Shown here: one piece after another, positions 15,468-25,413 of the stretch | How the letters are laid out: each line of letters opens with the position of its first letter | Numbering within the stretch: position 1 is the stretch's first letter | Source of the DNA: Elusimicrobiota bacterium | GTDB lineage: Bacteria > Elusimicrobiota > Elusimicrobia > Elusimicrobiales > UBA9959 | Direction of reading: 5' to 3' | Assembly: GCA_016208085.1 (NCBI GenBank) | Contig: JACQYT010000121.1 | Coordinates: forward strand, 1-36,670 | DNA length: 36,670 bases | Notes under the pieces: generated by a model | What the model was told of the DNA's origin: nothing | The model's input: the letters and a program-made list of their open reading frames with translations, nothing else | The model's database searches: none | Made by a program: the position numbers and the translations under genes

Positions 15468-16832
15468 TTATTTCAGCGCCTCCCAATGCCCCGCTTTGGT
15501 AGGGCCCACATGCCTGACGCGCCCGGATAACTTCAGCCTGTTCAAATGATACTTGACCCCGTCGCTGCTAATGCCAATTTTCGCGGCCAACTCTCTGCGG
15601 GTAATCGCAGGATGTGCTTTCAATAAAGCGAAAATTTTTTCTTGGGTAGTTTCTTGGGTAGTTTCTTGGGTAGTTTTTTCTTCGCTTGGTTTTGCGGCGC
15701 GCTTTAGCGTATATTCCGGATTACGGTAAAATACCGCCCGGAAGAAAGAAGTCATTTCAAAACATGGCTCTTTCAGCCCTGCGGCAAACATAAGGTCTCT
15801 CATCCGTTTAATGCCTGAGCCGATGCGCTCCACTTTACCCATGCGATGGAAGAGGTCGGCTATAAGCAAATTCCTGCGCACCGATATTTTGCCGAAATCC
15901 AGCGGGGACAACCCGGAAGGAAGCCCGCCGGGATTTTCCACCTCCACACGGTCGTCAAACACGCCCACAAAAATACTTGTGCCGCGCATGCTGTAATCGC
16001 GGTGGACGATGGCGTTAACCAGGGCTTCGCGCAAAGCGTCAAGCGGGATTTCGTAAATGTCGCGGCGGGTTAGTTCGCGTATTTCACTTCGCACATTCAG
16101 GTGCTTTTTAAGGAACGCCATCGCCTCATTTATCTGGGTCAGCAAATCGTCGCGGACATCTTTGCGGTCGTAAATAACGGTTTTATTTGTGCCTTTAAAA
16201 GCGCAAAGGACTATTTCACAATGGGGAATAACACGGTCTACATTGTCCGCAAACATCAGGGCTCCGGCATTATTAACCACACCGCCTTTATACACTCCCA
16301 CGCTGGACAGGAAAGGCTCTAAATTTGTTTTGCTGATTTTAAAGGAAGTGCCGGTTTCCCTGAGAAAATCCCTGATTTTACCGATTGAAATATCCACGGG
16401 GCGGATATCCGGGCAGGGCAGGCTTTCAAACAAACGGTCGGTGGTTTCCCTGAAAATGCCGCGCACTTCCTTTTGCGTCATTTTCTGGGTCATGCCGTCC
16501 AGCCTGCGGAAATAGCCGGAAGAGCAGCTGTATGGTTTTTCCAGGCCTTCGGGAACCGCTATAGCCACAACATCGCCTGTCTGTGATATTTTTGTGATTG
16601 AGATATGCGGGTCGCAGTTGCGGGCGAGAGAGCATATTTCCGCTTTCATATGATTGGTGAGTTTTTCGCCGGTTATTTTGCCTCCATCGCTTACTCCAAG
16701 CAGGACAGAGCCACCCCTGGAATTTGCCAAAGCGACTATATCGCGGTCTATTTTGGGAGTGTATTTCTCCTTAAATTCCACCGTGAGGCCCTCGCCCTCC
16801 CTGATAAGCAGCTTTATTTCCTCAGATTTCAT
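15468..16832 (-). CDS. AlbA_2/Schlafen-type and HATPase domain protein with winged helix
   Basis: A 454-residue protein. An AlbA_2 (DUF4062/Schlafen-like) nucleic-acid-binding domain covers about 8-130, with [10 protein letters not shown] and [16 protein letters not shown]. An HATPase_c_4-type region follows (about 265-370, [14 protein letters not shown], then VENPGGLP). Next is a short TQET repeat linker (about 387-399), and finally a winged helix (about 400-454, [20 protein letters not shown]). Such proteins often sit between hsdM and hsdS, and a role in controlling the system is inferred. It overlaps hsdM by 11 nt. The linker is encoded by three exact 12-bp repeats. Confidence 0.85.
   Translation of the reverse strand: MKSEEIKLLIREGEGLTVEFKEKYTPKIDRDIVALANSRGGSVLLGVSDGGKITGEKLTNHMKAEICSLARNCDPHISITKISQTGDVVAIAVPEGLEKPYSCSSGYFRRLDGMTQKMTQKEVRGIFRETTDRLFESLPCPDIRPVDISIGKIRDFLRETGTSFKISKTNLEPFLSSVGVYKGGVVNNAGALMFADNVDRVIPHCEIVLCAFKGTNKTVIYDRKDVRDDLLTQINEAMAFLKKHLNVRSEIRELTRRDIYEIPLDALREALVNAIVHRDYSMRGTSIFVGVFDDRVEVENPGGLPSGLSPLDFGKISVRRNLLIADLFHRMGKVERIGSGIKRMRDLMFAAGLKEPCFEMTSFFRAVFYRNPEYTLKRAAKPSEEKTTQETTQETTQEKIFALLKAHPAITRRELAAKIGISSDGVKYHLNRLKLSGRVRHVGPTKAGHWEALK
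15639..15674. repeat. Three tandem 12-bp repeats in the AlbA_2 gene linker
   Basis: Three exact copies of TTCTTGGGTAGT encode, on the minus strand, the repeated T-Q-E-T linker. Copy number change would alter linker length by four residues without shifting frame. Similar TQ-rich repeat linkers are familiar in this protein family. Confidence 0.9.
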
Positions 16833-18378
16833 ATCCCAGCCCTTTAAGGTTCTTCTTTATCGCTTTTTCCAGCTCGGCTGACTTTTTGAACTGCGCGGCA
16901 AGCTCATTGGTTAGGCGCTTCATTTTTTCGTCAAAAACTTCGGGGTCTTCTTCCACCTCTGCGGCGCCCACGTAGCGGCCAGGGGTGAGAATATAGCCGT
17001 GCTTTTGCACCTCTTCAAATTTGGCGGACTTACAGAATCCAGCCTCGTCCTTGTATTTTCCGTTTTTGCTGCGCCAGGCATGGTAGGTGGCGGCTATTTT
17101 GGCGATATCGGCATCGGTAAGCTCGCGGTGGCGGCGGTCGATCATCGCCCCCAGGTTGCGGGCGTCTATAAACAGGATTTCGCCGCGGCGGTTTCGGAAC
17201 TTGTTATTTTTCCTGTCGCGGGAGATGAACCACAGACAGACAGGTATCATGGTGTTATAAAAAAGCTGGCCCGGCAGGGAAACCATGCAGTCCACAATGT
17301 CCGCTTCTATTATTTTCCGCCTTATTTCCCCCTCGCCGCCGGTGTTTGACGACATGGAGACGTTGGCAAGCACAAAGCCGGCCGTGCCGGCAGGCGAAAG
17401 GTGATATATAAAATGCTGCACCCAGCCGAAGTTGGCATTGCCTGTAGGCGGCGCGCCGTATTTCCAGCGGGCATCCTGCCGCAATTGGTCGCCGCTCCAA
17501 TCGCTGTCGTTGAATGGCGGATTGGCCATTACAAAATCCGCTTTTAAATCTTTGTGGGCGTCGTTCAGAAAGCTGCCCTGGCTGTTCCAGGCTATATTGG
17601 CGTCTATACCGCGTATGGCAAGATTCATTTTGGCAAGGCGCCAGGTAGTCTGGTTGGATTCCTGGCCGTAAATGGAGATATCGCCTATCCTGCCGCCATG
17701 GGCTTCAACAAATTTCTCGCTCTGCACAAACATGCCGCCCGAACCGCAGCAGGGGTCAAAAACGCGCCCTTTATAGGGTTCAAGCATTTCGGTAAGGAGC
17801 TTCACTATGCATTTTGCGGTATAAAACTGACCGCCGCTCTTACCTTCTGCGTCGGCAAAACGGCCAAGGAAATATTCATAAACCCGTCCCAAAACATCTT
17901 TGTTGCGATTCTCTTTGTCGCCAAGGCCGATGGTCCCCACAAGGTCTATAAGCTGGCCCAGCTTCTGCTTATCAAGTGCGTCACGTGTGTAGTTTTTGGG
18001 CAACACGCCGGTAAGCGATGGGTTGCCTTTTTCTATTTCCTCCATGGCGGCGTCTATAAGCTTGCCTATTTCAGGCCGCTTGGCATTGGCCTGGAGGTAA
18101 TCCCAGCGGGCTTTTTTGGGGACATAGAAGATGTTCTCGGCCCGGTATTCGTCGGCATCTTCCGGGTCGGCGTTTTTGTCGGCGGAAAGCTTTTTGTAAA
18201 GCTCAATAAAGGCGTCGGATATATACTTCAGGAAGATAAGCCCCAGAACCACATGCTTGTATTCAGCCGCGTCCATGGAACTGCGGAGCGTATCAGCACT
18301 TTTCCAGAGCTTTTCTTCAAAGCCCAGGTCGCCGTTGCCGGTTTTACCTTCTTTGGTTGCAGTCTTTGTTTTTACCAT
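16822..18378 (-). CDS. hsdM: Type I restriction-modification methyltransferase subunit M
   Basis: A 518-residue N6-adenine methyltransferase that pairs with HsdS to protect host DNA. The N-terminal HsdM_N helical domain (about 18-160) includes [13 protein letters not shown]. The methyltransferase core has motif [12 protein letters not shown] (207-217) and motif IV NPPF (286-289), preceded by the typical [13 protein letters not shown]. The length is normal and no defect is visible. AAGGA lies 5 nt before the ATG at 18378, and an AT-rich promoter-like stretch lies further upstream. It is the first gene of the operon hsdM, AlbA_2 gene, hsdS, TIR gene, hsdR. Confidence 0.96.
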   Translation of the reverse strand: MVKTKTATKEGKTGNGDLGFEEKLWKSADTLRSSMDAAEYKHVVLGLIFLKYISDAFIELYKKLSADKNADPEDADEYRAENIFYVPKKARWDYLQANAKRPEIGKLIDAAMEEIEKGNPSLTGVLPKNYTRDALDKQKLGQLIDLVGTIGLGDKENRNKDVLGRVYEYFLGRFADAEGKSGGQFYTAKCIVKLLTEMLEPYKGRVFDPCCGSGGMFVQSEKFVEAHGGRIGDISIYGQESNQTTWRLAKMNLAIRGIDANIAWNSQGSFLNDAHKDLKADFVMANPPFNDSDWSGDQLRQDARWKYGAPPTGNANFGWVQHFIYHLSPAGTAGFVLANVSMSSNTGGEGEIRRKIIEADIVDCMVSLPGQLFYNTMIPVCLWFISRDRKNNKFRNRRGEILFIDARNLGAMIDRRHRELTDADIAKIAATYHAWRSKNGKYKDEAGFCKSAKFEEVQKHGYILTPGRYVGAAEVEEDPEVFDEKMKRLTNELAAQFKKSAELEKAIKKNLKGLGYEI

Positions 18379-18468
18379 AAAATCCTTAAGATTTGCGGGA
18401 AAAATCCGCCTGACCTTGATTTATTCTATATTTTGCCGCCCGGATTTGCAATTTAAGGTTCTGACTCA

Positions 18469-18497
18469 TGTAGGCGGATAGTAATCCGCCCGCTACA
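18469..18497. repeat. TGTAG...CTACA palindromic repeat, short form
   Basis: TGTA then GGCGGAT (18473-18479) pairs with ATCCGCC (18484-18490), closing with CGCTACA. It belongs with 22567-22620 and 36153-36203, which share TGTAGCGG/CCGCTACA ends. The stop codon of the ABC-F gene (18493-18495) lies inside it, so the repeat has been taken into the end of that gene. Confidence 0.75.
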
Positions 18498-20355
18498 AAA
18501 GCCGCTTCAATTCATCTTCTTTCGCGGCGGCTGAAGCTTCCAATGCCTGTATCTTTTCGCTGACGTCCCTCACCTGCTGGAAATCATCGTGCGTCGCAGG
18601 GTCCGAAAGCCGCGCGGCCAGTTCTTCTATCTCCCGCCTGAGCGCGGCTATTTCACCGGTGAGCTTCGCGGCTATCCTCTCTTTCTGCTCCAGCGCTTTT
18701 TTCCGGCGGCGCTCCTCTTTCCAGGCCTGGGATTCCGCCCCTGCCGCTTTCCGCTGAGGTTCGGGCTTGCGCGGCGACGGGGCCGGAGTTTCCTCCGCTT
18801 CGGCGCTCAGCTGCTTCTGCCGGTAGCTGAAATAATCGTAATTGCCCGGATACATGGTAATCCTGCCTTCCTCTATATGCGCGATGTGGTCGGCCAGAGA
18901 GTTGATAAAGTAGAGGTCGTGGCTTATGAAACACATAGTGCCTTCAAACTCCTTCAAGGCCCCTATAAGCGCCTCCACGCTGGGAATGTCCAGGTGCGTG
19001 GTAGGCTCGTCCAGCAGCAGCACATTGGGCGGGTCCAGCAAAAATTTCACCAGGGTCAGGCGGCTTTTTTCCCCGCCGCTTAAGCACCCGCATTTCTTGA
19101 ACACGTTGTCGCCGGGAAACAGGAAAGCGCCCAGCGCCGTCCTAACCATAAGCTCCGGGTTCATCCTGTCATTATCCATGGCTTCCTGCAGCACGGTCTT
19201 GCGTGGGTCCAGCGCGCCTTCCCTGTGCTGGGAAAAATAGCCGGTCTTTACGTTAAGCCCCAGTGCCCGCTCGCCGCTGTCGGCTGGAGTCACTCCGGCC
19301 AGGAGTTTGAGAAGCGTGGATTTTCCCGCGCCGTTATGCCCCACAAAAGCGATTCTTTGGTTCCTTTGCAGTTCAAAATTCAGGTTTTTATAGACCTTTA
19401 TCGGTTCCCGGCCGGGTAAAGCGTAGCTTTTATTGACATTTTTAAGCTCAAGGGATCTTGCCCCGATGCGGTTGGGCTGGGGAAATCGTATTTTAATGGT
19501 CTTCGTCTCTATCGGCAGTTCTATCCGTTCAAGCTTTTCAAGGCGCTTTATCATGCTCTGCACCCGGGAGGCCGTAGAGTAGCGCACGCGGTTCCTGGCT
19601 ATAAAATCCTCCATCTGCTCTATCTCTTCCCGCTGCTGTTTCCACGCGGACAGCAGGTTTTCTTTCTCGCTTTCCCGCTGGGCGAGGTAATGGGCGTAGT
19701 CGCCGTGGTAAACCTTCAGGGTTTTGTCCTGCACGGAAACTATTGCGCCGCAGACGGTGTCAATGAACGCCCTGTCGTGTGAGATGATGAATACCGCGCC
19801 TGGATAACACGCGAGGTAATCCTGGAGCCAGAAGAGCGAATCCAGGTCCAGGTGGTTGGTGGGCTCATCCAGCAGCAGCAGGTCCGGCTTCCTTATCAAA
19901 AGGCGCGCCATGGCCGAGCGCATGGCCCAGCCGCCGCTTAAGGTATTGACGATCCTGTTGAAATCGGCGACTTTAAAGCCCAGTCCCATAAGTATCGCTT
20001 TGGCCTCGGCTTCAAGGCGTAGGGGAAACCACGGAGTGGTGTCCGCCTGTGGGTAATCTCCGGAAAGGGTCCCGCTGTCGGAGGCGTCCAGCCCTTCCAG
20101 CGTTTCTTCAAGGACGGTGCGTTCCGAGACGGGCGCGTTCTCCTGGGGGAGGTAGCCCGCCACTACGCCTTTTTTGAACTGTATCTCGCCTTCGTCCGCC
20201 TCTTCTTCGCGGAGCATCATTTTAAAAAGCGTGGTCTTGCCGGAGCCGTTCGGGCCGACCAGCGCGAAGCGCTCCCCGTCGTTTATCTGCAGCGAGGCGT
20301 CCTCAAAAAGCGCCTGGCTGCCGAAAGATTTATAAATATTGCGTATCGTTATCAT
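18493..20355 (-). CDS. ABC-F family ATPase, Uup/YdiF type
   Basis: A 620-residue soluble protein with two ABC ATPase domains and no membrane part, as in ABC-F translation factors. Domain 1 has GPNGSGKTT (34-42), LSGGWAMR and LLLDEPTNHLD. Domain 2 has GHNGAGKST, LSGGEKSR and LLLDEPTTHLD. The linker between them carries the basic arm-type helices (YSTASRVQSMIKRLEK). A charged coiled coil (about 540-620) closes the protein, which points to the Uup/YdiF branch rather than EttA. The likely role is on the ribosome or in DNA-structure tolerance; antibiotic resistance cannot be inferred. The second Walker B segment is preceded by an intact signature, so both sites look competent. Confidence 0.93.
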   Translation of the reverse strand: MITIRNIYKSFGSQALFEDASLQINDGERFALVGPNGSGKTTLFKMMLREEEADEGEIQFKKGVVAGYLPQENAPVSERTVLEETLEGLDASDSGTLSGDYPQADTTPWFPLRLEAEAKAILMGLGFKVADFNRIVNTLSGGWAMRSAMARLLIRKPDLLLLDEPTNHLDLDSLFWLQDYLACYPGAVFIISHDRAFIDTVCGAIVSVQDKTLKVYHGDYAHYLAQRESEKENLLSAWKQQREEIEQMEDFIARNRVRYSTASRVQSMIKRLEKLERIELPIETKTIKIRFPQPNRIGARSLELKNVNKSYALPGREPIKVYKNLNFELQRNQRIAFVGHNGAGKSTLLKLLAGVTPADSGERALGLNVKTGYFSQHREGALDPRKTVLQEAMDNDRMNPELMVRTALGAFLFPGDNVFKKCGCLSGGEKSRLTLVKFLLDPPNVLLLDEPTTHLDIPSVEALIGALKEFEGTMCFISHDLYFINSLADHIAHIEEGRITMYPGNYDYFSYRQKQLSAEAEETPAPSPRKPEPQRKAAGAESQAWKEERRRKKALEQKERIAAKLTGEIAALRREIEELAARLSDPATHDDFQQVRDVSEKIQALEASAAAKEDELKRLL

Positions 20356-20500
20356 CTAACCGTTTCAGAACGGACCTGGGTTCGCTTATTTTCACAGCCT
20401 TGTTCAGGGATAAAAACGGAAACCGCGCACAGGGAAGTCCGGGACGCCGATTTGACCGCTTTACTATAGAGATTTTAGCATTTTGCCGCCCCGAAGGATT

Positions 20501-22381
20501 TTATTTTCGCGGGGAGAGACGATAGAGCAGTAACGACAGAAGCGTAAGGGCGGAGAGCAGGAGGCCGGCTATGAAGGAGGCGGGGAGGTAGCGGAATTCT
20601 ATCGTGTGCGGGCCGGGCGAAAGAGGGCAGGACAGGAAAGTCCCTTCAAACTTTTCCGGGACGGCTTTTTTGCCGTCTATTTTCAGCTTCCAGCCGGGAT
20701 ACCAGGCCTGGGAAAAGACAAAGACCGCCGGCGCGCTGAGCTCCGCGCCCGCTTTAAGATAACCAGGGCGCGCATCTTCAATTGTTACCCCCCCGCCCGG
20801 AGGGACAAGGAAACAAAGGTCTTTGGCATTGTCATTTTTGATTGCGATGGACTCCGGCAGAAGTCTGCCGGCAGGATCCGCCTTCAGCATGAGGACCGCC
20901 CCGACCGAGGCATAATCCAGCAGTTCGGAGCCCGGCCCGGCGTATTTTATCCTGTCCGCATATAGCCTGGCCCGCTCGGAGGCCAGGACCTGGTAGCTTG
21001 AAACTTCTCCGAAACCGAAAGCCGTCCCAAACGAGGGATAGGCCGCCTCCCTGACCAGCAGGTAGTCCCCGGCGAATCCGGGCAAAAACCCTTTTTCCAG
21101 CTTATCTTTAAGCAAAGGAGAATGGAATATTCTGCGTTCAGCGGGGCAGTCTTTCAAAACAGCCGGCATCTCCGTGAAAAATCCGCTCCGGACCCATAGT
21201 TTATGCCTGAGCTGTGCGTAGGCCAGCAGCTCAAAAGCAGCTATGGCCGTCAGGACCCACCTCAGGTTCCGGCTGCTTAACCGGCTGAAACCCGCCCCGA
21301 CCAGCAGAACGGCGGCCGGCGCGCCCAGCGCCAGCCAGTTGGCCGGATAGCGGAAAACCCTGAAGAAGGGGACCAGCTCGTAGCCCGGCAGGTATTTGCC
21401 GAGACAGAGGAGCAGCGAAACGGCGAACAGCGCAAGAAGATAAAAAAACCGCTTCCCCGCCTTTTTGAACAGGAGAATGCCCGCCGCCGCCAGAGGCGCA
21501 AAGCCGAAATAAAAATTGACTACCGCGGGGTCGCCTTCGCTTTCCGGCGAGAACGCGTACCAGAACGGGAACAGCAGTTTTTTCAGCAGTTCGCCGGGAC
21601 TTATGGAATAGATGAACGCGCAATTGCTGTCCAGCAGCAGGCTCCTTGCCGATTGTCCGAGCATTTCAAGGAAAGGCAGAAGCTGTATGGCGATGAGGCC
21701 GAGGAAAATAAGAGAAGCCCTGCAGAGACGCCGCGCGCCGGCGGCCGGCTTCTCAAGGACAGGCAGCAGCGCTAAAAGCGCCGCGAAAGTTATCAGCGAA
21801 AACGGCGGATAGCCGGCGAACCACTGCATAGCCAGGCTTAAGGCGAGCAGCACGGTCCTGCCTGCGACAAGAAAGTAAACGGCGGCAAAAAGCCAGGCGA
21901 ACGCTGAAAAATATATCGGGATGCTGGCCTTGGCTATCATCATGCCGTTGAAGGCGGCCAGCATCCCCGCCGCGACCGCCGACGCCCTGTCCTTAAAAAG
22001 CTTTTCCGCAAGCAGATAACCGGAACTGAAAGCCAGGAGCGTGTGCGCCAGGACCCAGAGCTTGAAAAAAGCGGAGTAGCCGGACAGAAAACTCAGCCAG
22101 GTCGGCGGATAAAGGATGGCGGTCTTCGGATCGGCCAAAAAAGGCTCGCCCAGGTTCCTTAAAGGGTTCCATAGCGGCAGAAGGCCGTTCCTGAGAAATT
22201 TTTTGCCGATGGCCCAGTCCGGATAAGACATCAGCAGGGTATTGCCGTCGGCCGGCAGCAGCCCGGAAAAATATACTTTTTTCCAGAAGAACAGGAAATA
22301 AGCGGCGAACGCTGCCGCCGCAAATAAAACGCCCCGGTGTTTTTTGACCAGCTCAAAAAAAGTTGTTTTGTTTTCCGTCAC
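20501..22381 (-). CDS. YfhO-like polytopic membrane protein
   Basis: A 626-residue protein with a cytosolic N-terminus, about 11-12 hydrophobic helices and a large C-terminal outer domain before one last helix (about 600-618). The early LPADGNTLLMSYPDW and LWNPLRNLGEPFLADP segments, and the late SQAWYPGWKLKIDGK, are typical of the YfhO family, whose members are GT-C-type and take part in lipid-linked glycosylation. Start is a GTG at 22381; no in-frame ATG fits better. No glycosyltransferase partner is next to it. The 144-nt gap before the ABC-F gene holds nothing I recognise. Confidence 0.85.
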   Translation of the reverse strand: MTENKTTFFELVKKHRGVLFAAAAFAAYFLFFWKKVYFSGLLPADGNTLLMSYPDWAIGKKFLRNGLLPLWNPLRNLGEPFLADPKTAILYPPTWLSFLSGYSAFFKLWVLAHTLLAFSSGYLLAEKLFKDRASAVAAGMLAAFNGMMIAKASIPIYFSAFAWLFAAVYFLVAGRTVLLALSLAMQWFAGYPPFSLITFAALLALLPVLEKPAAGARRLCRASLIFLGLIAIQLLPFLEMLGQSARSLLLDSNCAFIYSISPGELLKKLLFPFWYAFSPESEGDPAVVNFYFGFAPLAAAGILLFKKAGKRFFYLLALFAVSLLLCLGKYLPGYELVPFFRVFRYPANWLALGAPAAVLLVGAGFSRLSSRNLRWVLTAIAAFELLAYAQLRHKLWVRSGFFTEMPAVLKDCPAERRIFHSPLLKDKLEKGFLPGFAGDYLLVREAAYPSFGTAFGFGEVSSYQVLASERARLYADRIKYAGPGSELLDYASVGAVLMLKADPAGRLLPESIAIKNDNAKDLCFLVPPGGGVTIEDARPGYLKAGAELSAPAVFVFSQAWYPGWKLKIDGKKAVPEKFEGTFLSCPLSPGPHTIEFRYLPASFIAGLLLSALTLLSLLLYRLSPRK

Positions 22382-22494
22382 GAATCCCCGCTTTGCCGCG
22401 CGATTTCTGATATATTACAAAATTATTTGTATCCGGCTTTACAATTTGTATACTAAAAAATAGGAGCCTGACCCGGAAACTGCGGTTGATATTG

Positions 22495-22551
22495 ATTAAA
22501 AATTTTTGCCGCAAAAATTTTTAATATACCCCGCCCGAAAGCCGCGGGGTA
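22495..22551. repeat. AT palindrome plus GC hairpin element, copy A
   Basis: ATTAAAAATTTTTGC (22495-22509) pairs exactly with GCAAAAATTTTTAAT (22511-22525), then ACCCCGC pairs with GCGGGGT (22528-22551). An inverted copy of the same composite lies at 25525-25578. The gap 22382-22710 has no gene; it holds this element, the 22567-22620 repeat, a 7-bp hairpin GTCCGCC/GGCGGAC (22637-22653) and the add promoter. Confidence 0.8.
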
Positions 22552-22566
22552 ACCTTGGGGCAAAAA

Positions 22567-22620
22567 TGTAGCGGCGGATGTAAATCCGCGAAATCGGGGC
22601 GATTTACATCGCCCGCTACA
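22567..22620. repeat. TGTAG...CTACA palindromic repeat
   Basis: TGTAGCGG at the left and CCGCTACA at the right bound long inner arms containing GATGTAAATC and GATTTACATC. It is the second member of the family at 18469-18497 and 36153-36203. It is intergenic, upstream of the adenosine deaminase gene. Confidence 0.8.
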
Positions 22621-22710
22621 GGCCTATGGCAGTGCCGTCCGCCTAAGGCGGACGTATCAAGCGGCCATTTTATGGGAGCATCAAGCGTGTTATATAATTC
22701 CATCGTGACA

Positions 22711-23739
22711 ATGACCGGGCTGAAAGACGCCATAAAAAAAATGCCGAAAGCGGAACTGCACAGGCATCTTGAGGGCTGCGTGCGCGTTCCCACCATAATA
22801 GACCTAGCCCGCAGGCACGGGCTGAAACTTCCCACTTTTGACGCGACAGAACTGGCGAAGTCAGCCAAACTCAGCGGCCCGATGGGCTCGTTGGCCGAAG
22901 TGCTCGGGATGTTCGAACTGGCGCAGTCGGCCTTCGTCTCTTATGAAGCGGTGGAAAGGATAACCTTCGAGGCTATGGAGGACGCCTTCGCCAAAGAGAC
23001 CATCCGCCTGCTGGAACTGAGGTACAGCCCCGACTTCATGCTGAAAGGAAAAGGCCTGGACTGGCAGAAAGCGCTGGACGTGATGCTGGGCGCGATACGG
23101 GATTTCCAGAGGAACCGCCCTTTCTTCTGCGGCGTTATAGTTATCGCGTCCCGCTCCTACGGAATGGAGTCCGCGCTGAAGACCGTGGATTTCGCCGTGA
23201 AAAACAAGAGCAGGGTCATAGGCTTTGACTTCGCGGACGACGAGATAAACTATCCCTCCTCGCTTTACGCGGGGGCGGCTAAGAAACTCCACGGAGCCGG
23301 AATTGCGCTGACAGTACATTCCGGCGAGGAAGGCGAATACACCCAGGTGCTGGACACTATAACTTATCTGAACCCAAGGCGCATAGGCCACGGCGTGAAG
23401 TCCGTTGAGGATCCGTCGGGCAGGACCCTTGAATTGATAAAAGAGAAGAAAATAACCATTGAAACCAATCCCTGGAGCAATTATCTGACGCGGGCGGTGG
23501 AAAGGCTGGAGGACCACCCGCTGAAAAAATTCATAACGGCCGGTGTCAGCGTTTCCGTAAGCGCGGACGACCCCCAGATACTGGACACCGACCTGAATAA
23601 GGAATACCTGCTGGCCGTTGAAAAAATCGGGCTTTCAATGGACGACCTCGCCTACGCCAACAGATGCGCCCTGGCAGCCTCGTTTCTCCCCCCCGAAATA
23701 AAACAGGAAGCGGCAAAAGCGTTCCGGGCCAAAATGTAG
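22711..23739 (+). CDS. add: Adenosine deaminase family amidohydrolase
   Basis: A 342-residue zinc hydrolase that deaminates adenosine, or a related 6-aminopurine nucleoside. Zinc and catalytic motifs are in order: HRHLEG (H17, H19), VHSGEEG (H203, catalytic E206), RIGHG (H227), ETNPWSN and SADDP (D286). Fold and length are standard. Relatives act on adenine or aminodeoxyfutalosine, so the exact substrate is open. I chose the ATG at 22711 since the protein then starts MTGLKDAIKKMPKAELH; the frame runs back through repeats. A TATAAT at 22693-22698 would start transcription within about 6 nt of the ATG, so the leader is very short. Confidence 0.9.
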   Translation: MTGLKDAIKKMPKAELHRHLEGCVRVPTIIDLARRHGLKLPTFDATELAKSAKLSGPMGSLAEVLGMFELAQSAFVSYEAVERITFEAMEDAFAKETIRLLELRYSPDFMLKGKGLDWQKALDVMLGAIRDFQRNRPFFCGVIVIASRSYGMESALKTVDFAVKNKSRVIGFDFADDEINYPSSLYAGAAKKLHGAGIALTVHSGEEGEYTQVLDTITYLNPRRIGHGVKSVEDPSGRTLELIKEKKITIETNPWSNYLTRAVERLEDHPLKKFITAGVSVSVSADDPQILDTDLNKEYLLAVEKIGLSMDDLAYANRCALAASFLPPEIKQEAAKAFRAKM

Positions 23740-23766
23740 GGATTCCCCGGTAAAAAATGTTTGCCT

Positions 23767-25278
23767 TCAGCCTTCAGCCTTAATTATTTTCTGCAGAAAC
23801 CGGAGGGCCTTGCCTATCGTATAGTTGTCTTGCCCCGGCGGCAGCAGCGCAAGCAGGTCCCGGACCGGCTGAAGGTCTTCTCCAAGCGTGACGATGGCCG
23901 GCTCCATATAGCCGTCCGCGCGGATCTGGGCAAACCCGGCGGAGGCAAGCAGGCCGTTGCACAGGCACGCGCGGCCCGCGGTGTTCTGCTCCCTGCCGCC
24001 TTTTGCGATAAAACTGTCCACCGGCTCGGCCGGACAACGGTAACCCAGCTTACCCTCCGCGGTGAGATAGTTGGCCTGCAGCATGGAGATGTCGCATATA
24101 CGCTTACGGCGCTGATAGACCGCCTTATCCGCGAGCGTTCCGGGAAGCTGGGCTACTTTAAACGGAAAGCCGGTCGGCGACACCATGGTATCCGTAACTT
24201 TCAGCTCTCCGCCGGAGATCATCCGCAGCGCCTGCGCCCTCACCTCCGGTTTCATGCCGGATTGCGCCGAAAGCGCCGCGAGCGTGCCGAACTGTATGCC
24301 CACGGCTCCGCAGGCCAGGGCCTGGCGCAGGCGCTGCGGACTGGCATATGACCCGGCCAGCCAGAACGGCAGTCCCAGAGCGGCGATGGCACCGATGTCG
24401 GCCTGGTCATGTTCAGTGTACACCAGGATCGGCTGCCTCTGGTCGTCGAACCGGACTTTGGACGGAGGGGCATTATGCCCTCCTGCCGACGGGCCTTCCA
24501 CCACAAAGCCGTACGGCCGGGTTTCCGGATCGGCTGCCAGCGCCTGCGCCAGGCCGAAGGATGAAACGATGGCCAGGAATTTCGGCTGGGGCAGCGCGGC
24601 AGAGCGGTCGCCGACAAAAGCGCGCGGACGGGCCAGGATTAAGAACTCGCCGCTATCCGAGCGGGTTCCGTAGACTTTCAGCGGCATGGACGCCGGCTCG
24701 TGACGGGACAACAGGCGGAGCATCCCGGGAATATGCGACGGATTGCCGGCCCCCATCACCACGTAATCCACGCCCGCCAGGATGGCGCCGTAGAGCGCGC
24801 ATGGCATCGGCCGCTCTATCTTGCGTAAAAAATTGATGCCGACAAAGCCGCCGTGGCCTTCCTTGGCCAGCCAAACCTCCGCGAAGTTGGCCGCGATGGA
24901 GAGTATCTGCAGTTCGCGCGCCGGCTCCCAGAACGAGTCCGGGGCGCGGCCGTACCCTTCGACGCGGCTCAGTTTCCATACGGGCACCGGTTTATACGGT
25001 TTGCCGGCCTCCTTGCCGCCTTTAATGTAGTAATTGTCAAATAGCCGGTTAACGGGTTCGGCAAGGGCCGGCTGGCGCCGGGCCAGTTCGTCGAACGCCC
25101 TCCTGACGTGGCCGCCGGGGTCGCCGTTCTGTAAAGTGCGCGGATAGACGAGCTCAAGCCCGGTGCCGGACACAACTCCCAGAGCGCCCATCATGGAAAC
25201 TATCCTGGCCAGGCTCCAGCAGGAAATGCGGACTCCCATCCCGCCGGAGATCAGCGTCGGATCAGGCCGGCTGTTCAT
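23767..25278 (-). CDS. Nitronate monooxygenase/2-nitropropane dioxygenase-like flavoprotein
   Basis: A 503-residue FMN-binding TIM-barrel protein. The barrel opens with LISGGMGVRISCWSLARIVS, and carries GFVVEGPSAGGHNAPP (substrate and flavin region), then GLPFWLAGSYASP and AVGIQFGTLAAL, the phosphate-binding end of the barrel. It is longer than typical nitronate monooxygenases (about 320-360) and has an insertion near 85-130 and a C-terminal extension. These features recall PfaD-type enoyl reductase relatives, so the substrate is uncertain. The ATG at 25278 follows GAGAAAG; the frame upstream is hairpin-rich intergenic DNA. Confidence 0.8.
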   Translation of the reverse strand: MNSRPDPTLISGGMGVRISCWSLARIVSMMGALGVVSGTGLELVYPRTLQNGDPGGHVRRAFDELARRQPALAEPVNRLFDNYYIKGGKEAGKPYKPVPVWKLSRVEGYGRAPDSFWEPARELQILSIAANFAEVWLAKEGHGGFVGINFLRKIERPMPCALYGAILAGVDYVVMGAGNPSHIPGMLRLLSRHEPASMPLKVYGTRSDSGEFLILARPRAFVGDRSAALPQPKFLAIVSSFGLAQALAADPETRPYGFVVEGPSAGGHNAPPSKVRFDDQRQPILVYTEHDQADIGAIAALGLPFWLAGSYASPQRLRQALACGAVGIQFGTLAALSAQSGMKPEVRAQALRMISGGELKVTDTMVSPTGFPFKVAQLPGTLADKAVYQRRKRICDISMLQANYLTAEGKLGYRCPAEPVDSFIAKGGREQNTAGRACLCNGLLASAGFAQIRADGYMEPAIVTLGEDLQPVRDLLALLPPGQDNYTIGKALRFLQKIIKAEG

Positions 25279-25413
25279 GGCTTTCTCTTTTATATCCACC
25301 GCGTCTCCCTGACGACCCCGGCAAACCTGTTTGGCTGTATTATATATTCTACCAATCTCACGCGATAAAAAAAAGCCGCGGCCGCCGGGTACAAAGAAAC
25401 CTATGGATATAAT

